DNA of 64,000 nt from Toxoplasma gondii ME49 (Eukaryota > Apicomplexa > Conoidasida > Eucoccidiorida > Sarcocystidae): positions 6,852,400 through 6,916,399 of the forward strand of contig NC_031476.1 of NCBI RefSeq assembly GCF_000006565.2, in the 5' to 3' direction. Under the pieces are notes generated by a model. The model searched no databases and had not been told where the DNA came from. It saw only the letters and a program-made list of their open reading frames with translations. This document shows positions 46,961 to 60,000 of the stretch, piece by piece; the first letter of the stretch is position 1, and the number at the start of each line of letters is the position of its first letter. Position numbers and translations under genes: made by a program.

Positions 46961-49597
46961 TCAAGAATCGTCCAGGAAGGCATATCGCCCGTATCTGATG
47001 TTGCTCTCGTTTCGACAGTGTTTCCGCTCTACTGTTTCCGTCTCCAGAACACCGAAAAGAAACGAACTGGTATTGCACCGGCTTCCTTCGTCCAGGGAGC
47101 TAACGCTCACATCGACCAGCAGGCTATCACCCGAGTCCAGGCCTCGACACTGGATTGTATAAACGAGCGTGCTACGGCGAAAACTGTTCAGTTCTTTGCT
47201 CCTCACGGACAACCGGAGCTACAAAAAAAGCAGTTATTTTCGGAGACGAATCGAAACAAAAATTACTGAAAGCTAGAACAGCAACCATCACACAGTTTTT
47301 TTAAAAAAAACAATCCCTTGTGCACAGAAGCTAAAATTGGCAAGATATCACGTACACCAGCGAGAAGTATACTCATCCATGTTAGAACGAAGCTGCTGCG
47401 TTGAAGTGTACCTGTGTACCATGAATGCAAAGCGGCAGGCTGTCTACATGTTGGAATAAGAAATACGTCTACCGACCCCTAGAAAGGCAGTGTTGAGAAT
47501 ATACTGATCAGGACAAAGATGTATTCAAAACACGAGTCCCCTCATTTGCCAAGGATTCGACTAGGGCAGAACGAGAAAGACTGGCGAGTAACTTAAGGCT
47601 TGCGGCTTTGTCTCGCGTCCATGCTTGGAGGACACGAAGAGCGAAAAAAAGTATGGAATCAAAATCTGCACGGGGCTGATATGACGGAAACTATTGCACC
47701 GCTTCCACATCTTAGTATGCTGCCGGTGGGGAGGACTCTGAAGCAGCTCGAGTGTTTCGGTTTTTTCCTGAAACACTGTAGTCTCCATGCTGGGTGCTTC
47801 ACTTTGTTCAGGGTAGATGTCGAGGTTGTATCGTACACGCAAATAGCTTGCCCATCCGTCTCCACAGAACTCCGGCTGTTGGTTTTCAAGTGTGTTTTCC
47901 GGTGCACCACACTGCATGCACCAGCTCGTGAACCAGCCGAGCGATCGGTGCCTGTCACCCGACCTGGTCGCGAGAAAACTCGAAAAATTTCCATTCATCG
48001 TCTTCCCCGCGGAAAGCTGGCCTCAGAATCCTGGTTCGCACGCAGGAACAAAAGAAGCGAAAACGATGCTCAGGGGTTGTATACAACATTATTTTACACT
48101 CAGAGCAGCTCCGTGACACCAAAACACACCCACCAAGCGATCCAGTTCGCGTGCAGCGTAGACTTGCGACTAGGTGAGATATCAGAGTATTTCGGCAAGT
48201 GCTACTTCTATACCATCTTCATCAAAAAATGAGAAAAAAGTCAATATGTGTGCAGCTTGTAGTGCCAACGCTACTGCGAACGCAATGAAAACGAGGGTGC
48301 ACTTTCCGGGAAACAGTTTCGGGGGACAGCGTGGAGACATTCTCTTTCGGAACGGATGCCTACGATAGCAAGGCGCCATAAAGGTCAGAAAAACATGGCT
48401 ATTTCGGGTTTCCACCATGTCTCTCAACCATCAATCTTTGTGATCCGTATCATCACTTGAACATGATTTTCCGGCTGTTTCAGTCCGACAAATCGACACT
48501 AACCATCTCATCGCGGGTCTTAAAGTTCTTTCTCGCATTGGCCTCACGATTGTCGCGAATCTGCATGCCAGTTCCAGGTTCCCTGCAAGACCACAAGTAG
48601 AGATAGCGGCAAACATGAAAGCCCTTCAATAAGCAACGTGATTTGCAGCTGGACGAACCGGATTATGGCAAAGAAACCAAACGCCTGGAAAACGTTTCGT
48701 CGCATACATACACCGGCGACGAGGCAACTCCCGGGGCCACCTGGTGCTACAGCTGACGCTGAACGATACGAAAATTCCTTAGCAATTCCTGGGCAAAGCT
48801 CCTCGACCATTTCCAAACCCACAATAATGCGGATTTGAGTGTCTCCAAGTGCATGTGGACAAGTTACAGATGCTTCAGTTTCCTACACTATACTGAAACT
48901 CTACGGTTGAGAACAAGGTGTGGCGGATCCAGCTGAACAGAAAGAGAAACCGTGTTGGGCCCGGCGGAGCTACTTCCTTCCGCCTTGAGGAAGAGAGCAG
49001 CTTGCTGCACATCCCTTGGAAACAACAGAAATCTCGGGTGAGGCAAGCGACAAAAACTCAGTTCGAACCGCGTTTTCGCAAATGACGTACATGGCAAAGA
49101 TGTTCTCGTCAGCCGGAGATTGCTCTGTAGCGCGGTACATGTTCGTGTACATAACCTTGGCCTCGAATTGCGGATCTGAAATATCGAGCAAACATGAAAC
49201 CCGCGCTGGTGAGTTTGCAACCAGAGAAATATATAACAGAGGACGCTAGATAGACGCGCGTATCCACCATATGCTGGCAAAAACACTTTCAATAGCATCG
49301 CATTGGGGGAAGATCTCGACGCAGGATGTTGACACCAAAAGCTCAGAAGATCTGCGCACTTCAGCGCGCAAGTACCACCGAAACAATTTGTATTTCCGCT
49401 TTCCGTTACGCACAACACCACGTTAAGGAATTTCCAACCGGAAGACACTACAACATGGTCAAGAAATTCGCCTGCACCGTATCTGTTGTGGTCTGTCTTT
49501 GCCCACGCGAAAGGCAGCTCGGCTACAGTACTCGTGTATGTGACAGCGTTCCTAAAGGACATACCTCTGAGCGCGAGACCTTCTTTCTTCATCCAGT
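46961..49597 (-). CDS. Probable multi-exon gene of unknown function; exon model incomplete
   Basis: Several minus-strand stretches look like exons. 49597..49478 (WMKKEGLALRGMSFRNAVTY) can join 49175..about 48960 (DPQFEAKVMYTNMY) in phase through a GTGCAG donor. A stretch at about 48875-48720 reads SVTCPHALGDTQIRIIVGLE with several Cys. 48582..48504 (MQIRDNREANARKNFKTRDE) joins 48359..48303 (ASVPKENVSTLSPETVSRK) in phase 0. A 130-codon frame near 47960-47570 has CMQCGAP and FCGDGW. The last candidate, about 47187..46961, encodes YTIQCRGLDSGDSLL and ends in TGA. I could not link all of these in phase, and two frames are open in parallel near 47.8 kb. No family is recognised; the Cys content hints at an exported or surface protein, but that is weak. 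Confidence 0.35.
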
Positions 49598-52500
49598 CTG
49601 AAAAGGCATCGAAATACAGCGAGGCTCCACATCACCTTTGCAGTTTCTTGATTCAGCGCCACAGAAGGCGAAGAAAATGAACTATTGAAATCCCCATGCC
49701 CCTGCAGACGACTTGAGTGGAACAGGACGACGTCTGTCTATTGAACAAATGGGACATGTCGACAGTCAATGCCTTCCTTCTTTTGACCTTGCGACAATTC
49801 AATGGCTATTTGCACCGGCGGACGAGTTGTCGTTGGATAACAAGAAATAGTGGTATTCCGCGCACGAGTTCGCTCAGCCTCAGAGGCTACAAAACGGAAT
49901 CCTCAGTGTATAAAAATCACACAAAACGAGTCAAAGTTTCTTCTTGTTCCAACTCGGGAAGATCCTTTGTCGATGGAGATTGAAGGACTAGAAGCCTGCA
50001 GTCGCGCGGTTTTCGCACGATCCATAGGCGACCGTCGAGAGCGTGAAGACGTACCATCCTTGCCAACCTGGAAACACAGACACCAGTGCAAACGCGCGTA
50101 TGGTACAGCGCAGAGCAACAGACCAGTTCCAATCCATCTGTGCATCTAAGTTGATACTCGGTTATATATGTTAGACGCTAACTTCCCGGCTAATCTTTGA
50201 CTTATCAAACCAGCCTGGGACCATAAAAGTATTATGTATGGTAAGATTGAGCGCGGACTATCGAATGAGGCAATGTGCTCCAAGGCTAGTCTAAGTATCT
50301 AACATACCTTTTACCTACAACTGTACGGGACGTAGCAAACCTCCAGGCAACGAACTTGATCTTCTGTTCTAATTCCCCGTGGCAAGCACAGTCAACGAAT
50401 GGCAGAGGATAACACAGGTGTGCTGGTGCCTTGAGTGCTACAGACACGCTTTCGAGACAGAGACACACGACTCAGCGACAAGCCTAAATGGTTCAAAAGA
50501 ATCAGATGTAGGGGCTATCCCGCCCCCGAATGAGGGCATCCGGCCCACCATACTGTAGAGAATTGCGAGCATTCGGAAACAGTGACAGCGCCCCAATGCC
50601 TTCCTAGTATATGTACGACCATGGAGGCAAACGGGTTTCCGCGGTGCCACAGTAAGGACAAATCTTCAGAGAAAAACTAGGTGCAACCCAACGGAGACAC
50701 AACCTGTCTCCGCCACGGTGAGAGATTGAAAGCTGTGAACCCAGAGCGAGAAGGGGCATAAAACAAGAAAGTCTAGCGGATGGAGCATATACAAAAACAT
50801 ATTCCTCATGGTTCCGCCGGATTTGTAAGGTACACTGGCAATTCTCAGTCTTACAGGTCGCTTGGTGCCGTAGTCTCTCTGGTGGAGGGAATGTCCGTAT
50901 CTGCAGGAGAAAAGAAGAAGGACACAGCCCCACCGTTCAGAGTGTAGGTCAAAGATAAAACCACCCCTCTTGCGTTAGGGAATCGCCGGCGAAACATATG
51001 ACACCACTGCTCACATGTGCGGCGCCTTGGAATGAAAGATAAAAAACGCGAGGAACAGACCTTCCAAATCTCTGTGTCTCTGATTATGTGTCCCAGGAAG
51101 TCTTGAAAAGCGAGACTTGACGTCCGGATGGGCGTGCGAGCTGGGAAATCACTTCACCAGGATATCCGCACAAAGACACAGCAGTGACTACTGAGACGAA
51201 CAAAAATCACCTCAGAAATAAACGAAAGCAAGCAAGCAAAGTGGACCACGCGCAGATGAGGGAAGACCCAAAAGCAGAAGCGGGGTGTCTGAGGACAGAG
51301 AGAGAGAAGCCAAGCGACAGAGAACAGACATATCGAAGGAGAGACGAAGAGACGAAAGAACTTAGAGGAAAGACGTCTCAATAGCCAGAGAAAGAGAAGG
51401 CAATTTGACTTCCTTCGAGAGAAGACGAGTGGAGAGCCCCCACGGACGTAAAGCCGACGTACGTCAGTTTACTCCTGAAGAGGTAGGCGGTGATTTTGGC
51501 CTGAGGCGCGCGCTTGACCTGTGACCAGACGAGAGTTTTCAAGCACATGCGTGGTGAACAGGAGCAGAAGTGCAACGACGTTCTCATGCAGAAAAAAGAC
51601 ACATCCGGGAACTGCTTCCGTCCAGACGCTTAAAAATGCTTTCCTGTCAAACGGAAGACGAGTGGACGGCTAAAAAAAGGAACGGGTGGTTCCCATGTTA
51701 TCTGGCCGGACCCACAAACGCTTTGTTGAAAAAACGGCGTGACGCATCGCCAGTACTGTTCAGCGGGTAGGACGCCACCCACAAGACGGCAGCACCTACA
51801 CATATGTTTCATATTAAGCGCCGTTTGTGGATTTATTCGGCGGTCTATGAAACGGAAACGCTCTTAACCCGGCTGATAAAGATGTTTTGTCCCAACGATA
51901 GGTAGTTCGCGTACATGCGCAGGCAACAAAATTAACAGTGGCAGGCAAGAATAGAACAAACCAAATGATAAAAAACGGGCGAGGTACTACGTTCGTGGAA
52001 ATCCAAAAAGCTTTCGCTGATTGTATTTTTGCAACCTGATGAGTTCACCTGGGAGTGTACCGCAATCATAAAGAACTTAGTTGTCTGTATCTCATGAATG
52101 GAGTCGTGCCCAGTCCCCTGGGGCATTCAGAAGTGGAACTGTTCCAACACCACGAAGAATCCGTCAGGCGATACGCTCGTGGCGGCACACAGATATGAAT
52201 CAATTGAGCACATGTTCTACTTTCGAATGTCTTTGGCGATCGGATGGAAATCTCTACTGTGTTATTATGGTTTCGATGACACCCCAGATGTAAGCCTATT
52301 CTGGGCACTCGTCGGTCAGTGCGACAACTAAAAACAATTAGAGTAACACGCTGTCCGAGCAGGAGCCGTTGAGCTATTTCTCAGAGATTATCACTCCCAG
52401 TACGATTGTACGTTTCTCTCGTAGGTATAGAGAACGTGTTCATACGAACGCGGCGCTATCGACGGAAGGCTTACTCGGGGATCTCGGTTGAACGTTTCGA

Positions 52501-53051
52501 TGGTAAAGTCCAGCAGATCCTCCAGTCTGCAGACCCAAGAAGATACGGAACGAGGTCGCACCAAACGAGTTTACAAAGCACACGTGGAAGGAAGGACAAA
52601 CATAGGAATCCGGTGGAAAACAACCTCTAGAAAAACACGAGACAATCAGCGCATCGCACTCTATGCCCTAGATTGACAGCTGGCCATACCCCGTGTTGAG
52701 TACACAAAGTCCGAGATAGTGTAGGACACCAGAAACCGCCGCGTCAAGCTCCGCCGCATCACCACTCTAGGATAAGCAAAGTGTGGAGAAAAGATCAACA
52801 ACCCGATTGGAAATGCACACCATATGAGCCCGAAGAACTGTTCATGGAGTAACTACACCTGCTATGCATATTTTTCTCCATTGTTTGTGTCCACCAGGAA
52901 CATAGGAGACTGTGAACTAAGAAGCTGCATTGTTCCCCCTCGTTTTCTCCTAATTCTTCGAGTCCTTTGAGCCCTACTTCACCAATTCAGACACGAGAGC
53001 AAGACCTCGTGCCTCATTTCTCTTTTTATTCCATCTGCATTCTGTTATGTG
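49598..53051. other. Mostly unassigned region
   Basis: A minus-strand frame after a good acceptor at about 51520 reads VKRAPQAKITAYLFRSKLTY and ends at a stop at 51378. It looks like a terminal exon, but I found no partner in phase. A second acceptor at about 50905 opens a long frame of unclear quality. The core of dispersed repeat family 2 lies at 52071-52100. I call no gene here. Confidence 0.35.
52071..52100 (+). repeat. Dispersed repeat family 2, copy 2
   Basis: The block GAACTTAGTTGTCTGTATCT followed by CATGAATGG matches 13373-13400 in the same orientation and 39961-40062 in the other. The upstream GTACCGCAATCATAAA also aligns loosely with the sequence before copy 1. Confidence 0.45.
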
Positions 53052-53966
53052 CTACCTTTTGAAGCCAACGAAGGAAGGCGGGAAGAAATCCTCTTCGCTG
53101 GGAGAGGGGTCGAAGACAGATAGGTCGAGAAATTCTCCCTGTTTTCTTGCGTACAGTCCGAGAACTCGAATTTTAGAGACGATCATGTACACAGCAGTCG
53201 AGCTGGCGTCGCCGCCGTTCTCACCCGCGTCGCGAACGGCCTCGTTCAGCGTTCCGGAGAAGTCGCCCAGAAGGTCCTCCATCACTCGTCCCTCGATGTT
53301 TCTCAGAAGCTCGACTGACTGGAACTGTGGAGTATTTTTCAGGCACAAGTTGAGGTCGACTTCTCGTCGCTGCTGCTCGGCTCCGAGCAGAATCTCTGCA
53401 AGCATTCTGCCGGACATCCTTTCACTGTTTTCAAGACGCACGCACCAGACGAGTGCAGCCCACGCAGCCTGCGCAGAGGTGAGGACCACAGATCTGCTCG
53501 CGCCAGCTGTGTCGTTGATTCGCCAGGCAACAGCCACAGACGTAAGTCGCCCGCCGCTCTTGGGAACTGTTTCGCCCTCTGCCTCGTCCTGAGACACGCT
53601 CGAGCTCGAGCTCGACCCTGCAGTGTAGGTTGCCGCGCGTTTGCCTCCATAGAGCAGATTTCCCGCCGGATCCGCTTTCAAGCAGTCGGGCTCCTTTCTA
53701 CGACCCTGAGACTGATAGGTCTTCTCGTTCACCGCCTTCCGAGTCGCCGGGGCGCAGCAGTGCTTGAAACTCGAAACAAAAACTTGAAAAAAGCCTCGGT
53801 CTGCGCCGTCGGGGTCTTCACCCCTGCGTGCGCGTTCCCGCTTCGAGTGGATGTTTCGGATGATGAACGAATCCACTGTCCCCTCCTGCGACACAGTCTG
53901 GTTGTCGTAGAAGCCCGGGTCCCGAGCTCCCCCGCCAACGCTATCATCGTCACTGGACAAGGACAT
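53052..53966 (-). CDS. Unrecognised protein, 304 aa
   Basis: The start is the ATG at 53966 (MSLSSDDDSVGGGARDPGFY); the frame is open further 5', but that part is Ser/Pro-rich and looks like UTR. Residues 1-110 are charged, with RNIHSKRERARRGEDPDG and a Cys pair in FKHCCAP. Residues about 160-290 look like a folded domain: VAVAWRINDT, VVLTSAQAAWAALVWCVRLE, MLAEILLGAEQQRREVDLNL, VMEDLLGDFSGTLNEAV and STAVYMIVSKIRVLGLYARK. The end is acidic and Phe-rich (PSPSEEDFFPPSFVGFKR). The last codon overlaps a possible GTAGCA donor, so a downstream exon is possible. I recognise no family. Confidence 0.72.
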   Translation of the reverse strand: MSLSSDDDSVGGGARDPGFYDNQTVSQEGTVDSFIIRNIHSKRERARRGEDPDGADRGFFQVFVSSFKHCCAPATRKAVNEKTYQSQGRRKEPDCLKADPAGNLLYGGKRAATYTAGSSSSSSVSQDEAEGETVPKSGGRLTSVAVAWRINDTAGASRSVVLTSAQAAWAALVWCVRLENSERMSGRMLAEILLGAEQQRREVDLNLCLKNTPQFQSVELLRNIEGRVMEDLLGDFSGTLNEAVRDAGENGGDASSTAVYMIVSKIRVLGLYARKQGEFLDLSVFDPSPSEEDFFPPSFVGFKR

Positions 53967-56900
53967 GGTGAGCCGGTAAAAAGGAGTCTGCGTGGGCAGT
54001 TTGACGGGAGAAGACGAGGAACTTGCAGAAAGTGAATTTGGGGATAATTGAAGGGGGGCGAAGGCAAGGAAATGTGGGGCAAAAGAACTGTTGCCGGGAA
54101 CAGAAGAGACTGCACGTCGACAGAGAGAGGGATGAGAGGGGGTCGGGAGAGAAATAAAAAGTGCGTGCACGAGAGACGAAACGATTGAGCAAGAAAAGGG
54201 AATTGCGTAAAGCGTATCTCGAGGAGAATTCAGAGCAGACAAGAACGCGAAGTCAGTCTGTGGGAGGGAAAAGAGAGAGCCAAGACACACACACGACTAA
54301 CAGAGGAGGAAAGAGACAAATCCGGAAGGTGGTGCCAACGGAGGGAAGAACGGGACCGCCTTGCAAACATACATCCGTAGACCAGCGCGGGGACTACACG
54401 AAACGAAAAAGTAAGTATGGGTCAGCTCTGGCGAGTGACCAAAGCCCCGCTTAGACGCCTAAGGCTACACCCAGCACGAACTCATTCTGTTCCTTTTGTT
54501 TCTGACAATAATGGGGTAAATAAATGTGGTAAACACCTAAACCAGTAGTTGATGTAAGGAATTATGACGCGGGACCAGTAGAGCGGAGTCCCATAAGACG
54601 AAATGTGAGGAAAAAGACGGAAGAGCGATGCGCCTCACCACGCATTCACATACATCGATGAATTGACTCGAGTCACAGAATTACATGCCGCAAGAGACCT
54701 GAAGAAGAATACGGAAACAGACATGATGTTGACGCCAGCAGGTATTAGGCACGATCACCCCCATGTCACGATTTACATGACACTCAGTAAAAAAGAGCGG
54801 AGGAGAAGAAATGCAAAAAGGTAAAATGCAAGCACGTATTGTTCCCCTGTTATTGGTTCTGTTTTAGATCCTCAAAGGAAAGGACATACCGCTGCTACTG
54901 CCCCCCTGGTGGAGCTACGGCTTTTAAGTCTCCACACTTATCCGAAAGAAGGAAAAGGAAATTAAGAAACGAGATACTTTGCCAGCTGGCTCTGCTTTGC
55001 ACCACAGATATTGTAGCTTCTCTATACCAATTTTTATTGGGGGTTCAAGAGTCGTTTTTCCCAGAACGAACACAATCTCCGAAGACGAAGAAGACACCCC
55101 GTCCACCTCCTCGGAACTGAGCGTGGTAAAGGGTCTACAAAGTCAGAAGAATCGACACGGAGACAGCGAGAGCCAACACTCTGCCTAGTAGGCGTTCTGA
55201 ACCAAAGTTCACAAGCATGTAATGGATTTCCAAGTAAACCTAGTGATTGGGAGACCTCGCTGGAGGGCCTTCGGAAATAAAAGGGACGACGGGGGTGGCG
55301 GAGAACGGAAAAAGGAAACCATTCGATACCGCGACAATGGCATATGAAAGGAGGAAGAAACAAGCCAAAATTTTTAGGGGCAATCGAAACAAGGGCCCTA
55401 GGTCCTTTTCCCCGACTACGACGCACAGACCAGCCAGCCACAGTGTCATGCTGGGGCTGACGGAAAAGAACGCTGGAGGACCGGAGATACCGGGGTCTTT
55501 TCAGCTTTTCACATGCACAACCAACAACTAATGCCTTACAAAAAGCCCACTCATTGCAGGAAATAGCTTACAGGTGAGAAAAACGTGTGAGGTGACAATG
55601 GTACAAGCTGGCCAGCGACTGACGCCCCCAGGTGGACACAGAGAGGCTGGAGAGCTACAGAGGAAACAGATGCGGACGAAGGAGTTTCTTTAACGGACAA
55701 ACACTTCAGTAGAACCTTGGATATGAAGATCGCTGTTTGCCAACGGCAAACGCTCGCGTCTACTTGACCTCGCTTTTTCGGGCAGCCCCGGCAAATGCGA
55801 GGACTCTTGTCAAAAAATATGCATGCAAAGCAGTCCTGGTCTTTGACGGCTTATGCTATACACTGAGATATGCCAACGAATGGTGTCGCCTCTTCTTTGT
55901 TTCTGCGGTGCGGCATTTCATTGAGGCAGAACTCGCAGTCAGATCCCAAGTTGCTTGCCGGCTCGAGTAGAGCGAGGTGAAATCCAGGGACGAAATATCT
56001 TACCGGACAAGCAAGCGCGACTCTGCAGGGTCACCGCAAGGGAAGGCCCACATGGTATCACTGTGTCGGGACGAACATAGTACGAAATTTCGCGCTTGAG
56101 CCAGAATAAGGTTGAAGATCAGCGCACGGTGTTTCTGTTGGTTTCCCAGAACTGCCGCTCCACCGTCCTTACTCGTTGCAGCCGGTAAAGGAGGTGGGAG
56201 CCAGAGTCTTCAGTGCTGGATTCACACGGCTTTTTTGTACACTTTTCCATCTTAACCACGAGCAATACTTCATTTGGAGGCAAGACACAGATCGTGATGT
56301 GTTCCCTACGCATTACCACCGTCACTCGTCCCCCTGCAAAGCAGTCTCCCGCAAAAATCTGCATGTCACCGTCGTCATTCTGCTACCCCGGTTTATCAGG
56401 CACTCTGTGCCTCATCAGCGGCTTCAACAAATAGCCGCAATCAGGGCTCACGCCGCACGCGAGTAAGAGAATTGCTCCAATTGAAGTACCCCGGATTTAA
56501 CAGCCAGTCAACTTTGGGGGGGATCATGGTGTGGGTGGGTTACAGAAAAACTTGGATACTCCGGACGACCAACGACATCGTTGTGATATTTGACATTTGT
56601 CGCGGGCGATTCGCCTGCTTGCGGAATTGCTTCTCCTCTTTTCGTGTGGAAATGCACCCGATTTCATGATGAAGGAAACGACAGTAGGGTTCTACAACCT
56701 CTCGTCGAGGATTCCTTCCTTGACGTTGTTTAACTAGGGTAGCAGTTTTCGCGATTGGGCCTAGTGCTTTCCCGTTTAAAACCACCTTGACGATTGTCCA
56801 CGATTCACTCCGGAGGTCCCCCTTCCTCAGAATCCTTCTACCCGGGTAGTTCTAATGTGCCCCTTGTCGCTGCACGTGGCGTATCTCGTTTTTCGCCTAC

Positions 56901-57022
56901 TTTCTTTTAACCCGCGGGTCCGTCTTCTATCATTTGCTCACTTCTTTGCGCAGGTTGTCGACATCTCGCTTAGATGAGGCTTCGCCGTCACCAGTTCTCA
57001 CATTCCGCTCCGTCCCGCCGCC
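53967..57022. other. Divergent intergenic region between the 53 kb gene and the UPF0047 gene
   Basis: Two genes point away from each other here, so both promoters should be inside. A GCATGC site lies near 55820. Short plus-strand frames near 54979-55188 (an acidic ISEDEEDTPSTSSELSVV tail) and minus-strand frames near 55034-55441 overlap each other and have no exon partners. I call none of them. Confidence 0.4.
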
Positions 57023-60000
57023 ATGCGTGCCTCCAAGTCGTCTCCTGGGTGCTCGTCTTCAGTTTTTTCTCTCTCATCCTTCGCACAGAGCACCGTCCGC
57101 CTCACCACGCAGTCTCGAGGCTGTCATCTGGCGGGAGGTGCAGTAGAGAATGAAGTTGAGAAGCTGCGTCAGAGCCTAGCTGATACCTTGGCCCGTCACG
57201 TGCCAGAGAATCGTGGAAAACGTCGCGGAGACGGCCTCCGAGGAGACAGCTGGATTGCTCACATCGCGGTTGTGTCCCCTGGTGTAGCGATTTCAGTCAA
57301 CGAAAATTGCGACCCCACTGTGCGCGGTGACATGGTCACAGCCCTCAATTTGCTTTCGGGTAAGAAGCATTCAAGTCGTTTCTTCACTTTTCTCTACTCT
57401 CTCGCTCTTTTGTTTCGTACATTTTCTTCAGCGTTCTTCCCAGCAACTCTTCCTGAACCGTTCAGAGCACCTGCTTGCAGGGGGAATAAGACCTAAACCA
57501 GTAGTCCAACGCGGAGTATAGACTCCCCGGAAAACAGTACCAGCGCTGGAGTAAAGTGTTTAGAAATCGTGTCTCTCTCTTGGTCATCTCCGCTCTGGTT
57601 TTTTGCGCATGTGTCGCTTGAACGATAACGCCTCTCGAAACAACCGCACAGTTCAGCGTGTCTGCTTTTAGCGCAGATGTTGTGGCTCTGATGTGTATAC
57701 TACACAACGTTGAATCACCAGCAGGGGACACACTGTCTTTCAGACGTCAGTTTTTTACCCAGTTCACCTTTTACATTTGACGATAAAGCATCTTTTCCAA
57801 CTTCGTCTTTTTCAGTATACTGGGAGTGACGAACCGACGTGGAGGTGGCTAGCGTTTAACGGTCACCCGACTGGGGACACTTTCGTGGGCACGGAACGCC
57901 GCGTTTTGCATAGATATCTGCATAGCAACTTAAGCATCTGACTACTTCGATTTAGTTAGAGTGTTCGGGGTTATTTTCTTGGAGATGTGTGTAAAGCCTG
58001 ACAGGATTATGAAAACGTTTTTGTATCAACATCTTGTGTTCTTCCTTTCTTTAGAGAAGACGGACTTCCCCAGCCACGTCGTGTGGCCGCTTCTGGTGGG
58101 AAGAAGCCTCGCGGTGCCCATTGGAGGTGCTCATGCAGGCCTGGCTTTAGGGGCGTGGCAGGGCGTGTACGTCGTAGATGGGCGAGAGGGGGGCGGCGAT
58201 GTAGACCTTGTCTTGACACTGCTGCCCACTCTTCACCAAACTCAGCGAACGATCCAAGCAAAGACAAGAGGATGCGAGGACATTGGAGATGACGTAAGTA
58301 GGAAAATAGCCCATGGATTTCACAGGGCCGTCTTCTCTGTTTTGCAGGGTCATGGAAAGGTGTCCCCGGGCGACGAATGGAGCGTCTGTTGAAGAACGGC
58401 CAGGCACAGATGTGGAGTATCCGGAGCTGGAAGCAACGTTTCCTGGACTGCGTTCGTGGATATGTCTGCAGAGGGTGGCAGGACTATGATATTGCGTATA
58501 AGTCAACATTTCGTGTCATTGAGAGTTTTTTTTGAGGGACGAGAGGATGTCAGTAATGCACGTTTTGTGCGGCATCTGTTGGTGGCACTCGTCCGTTTTT
58601 TTCTGCAGCTGGACCGGTTCCTGTCTTCTGTCACCTCGCCCTATTTTCCAAGTGGCTTTGCCGGGGAGGCGTCGAGACAGCGAAGCGGCGAATATGGTTT
58701 CGCGGAAGAGAGGGAATCGTTCCTTGTTCATGTGTGGACAAGGCACACCTCGTGTTCCCTCTCTGTGTTAGGCAAGGCAAGGCTTATAGAAATGGAACCT
58801 TTGATGAGTCGCATTGTTCCCGAAGCCTGGAACGACCGGCACTTCCAGCATACCTATGAGGGCCCAGATGACATGCCTGCACATGCGAAAACGACCTTGT
58901 TTACAGCCGAAGTGTTTTTGCCTGTGGGTGCGCCGGAGGCTGAGGAAGGTACTCGCGGAGGAACAGGTTCTGTTGCTGGGGGAACTGAAAGCGCATCCCC
59001 CTGTTCCACGGTCGACCCACTCACGGATGCGGTGCGGAGACCAACAGATGGGAAGAACAAAAGGCACTTCCAGCAGAAATGTGGCCAACGGGTAGACTTT
59101 GGGCCCAGCCAAACTGCAACGCTGAACGAACACCGCGACGGCGGAGGGTGGGGTGGAGGCCATGCGCGGAAGCTCGTCTTCAGCGCGATAGGTGTCCCTG
59201 GGGAAAGCGGTAACGTAGCTTCATGCACGAACGAGAAAGTAATGATGGTACGTATCTGCTGAGCTGCCCCATGCTGCCATGACTAAGAACCAACGGATTG
59301 CGAGTATTTCCTAGTGTTGCATATTTTTTCCGCTGTAATTTACCAAGTCCCGACGGTACACGTTTTGGACATCTTGGCTGTCATCACTTGTGCTGCACAC
59401 GGTGACGGGTCTCTGCTACCTGACACATATCCCAGCGGAGGGCTGTCTGCTTTAGAGGTCCCGATCGAGCACTGCAACAGCGGTCACATGAGTCTGCTGA
59501 ATACTTTTTCGCCGGTGATTCAGGTGCGCCACGTCGTTCCAGTGACTACGGGAACCCGGCCAGGATCCACCGCTCCGATGAAGGCGCTCCTTGAACGAGT
59601 AAGTTTTCGTCAACTCCGCTTCCTGCAGCTAATGTACAGCTCCGGTCAGTGATCCGTATTCAGGTTTTGTTCAGATCAGTCGGACGGATGCTAGTGTGTT
59701 GTTTCTCTTGTGGCAAGCGGTGAAATTCTGGACTCTGAAAGGACATTGACCTGCGATTGCTGTCGCGTGCGCATGGTATGTTTCATAGACGACATTTTCG
59801 GACGTACGGACACTTGGCATGTACAACTGTTTTTTTCTTGTGACGATTGATCGGATGCGACCGTCCTAATGGCAAGCCTGGCGTTCATTTGATTTATTCG
59901 TTTTTGGACGGCGGTCAGGCATTGCAGAAAATGCTGGCGAAGGTTCGAATTGGTGGACTGCACTGTTATGTCCGCGCACTCGGGGCTGGTATTGCTGTTT

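Noticed and set aside
46910..47269. 119-codon plus-strand frame
   Set aside because: The minus strand in the same place has a Cys-containing frame after an acceptor with a natural stop. Neither is proven, but the plus frame has no splice context or partners.
58348..58490. Exon between UPF0047 domains 1 and 2 after the GCAG at 58347
   Set aside because: In the required phase it reaches a stop in 15 codons, and the intron would be 54 nt. Direct splicing of 58293 to 58609 gives a perfect domain start.
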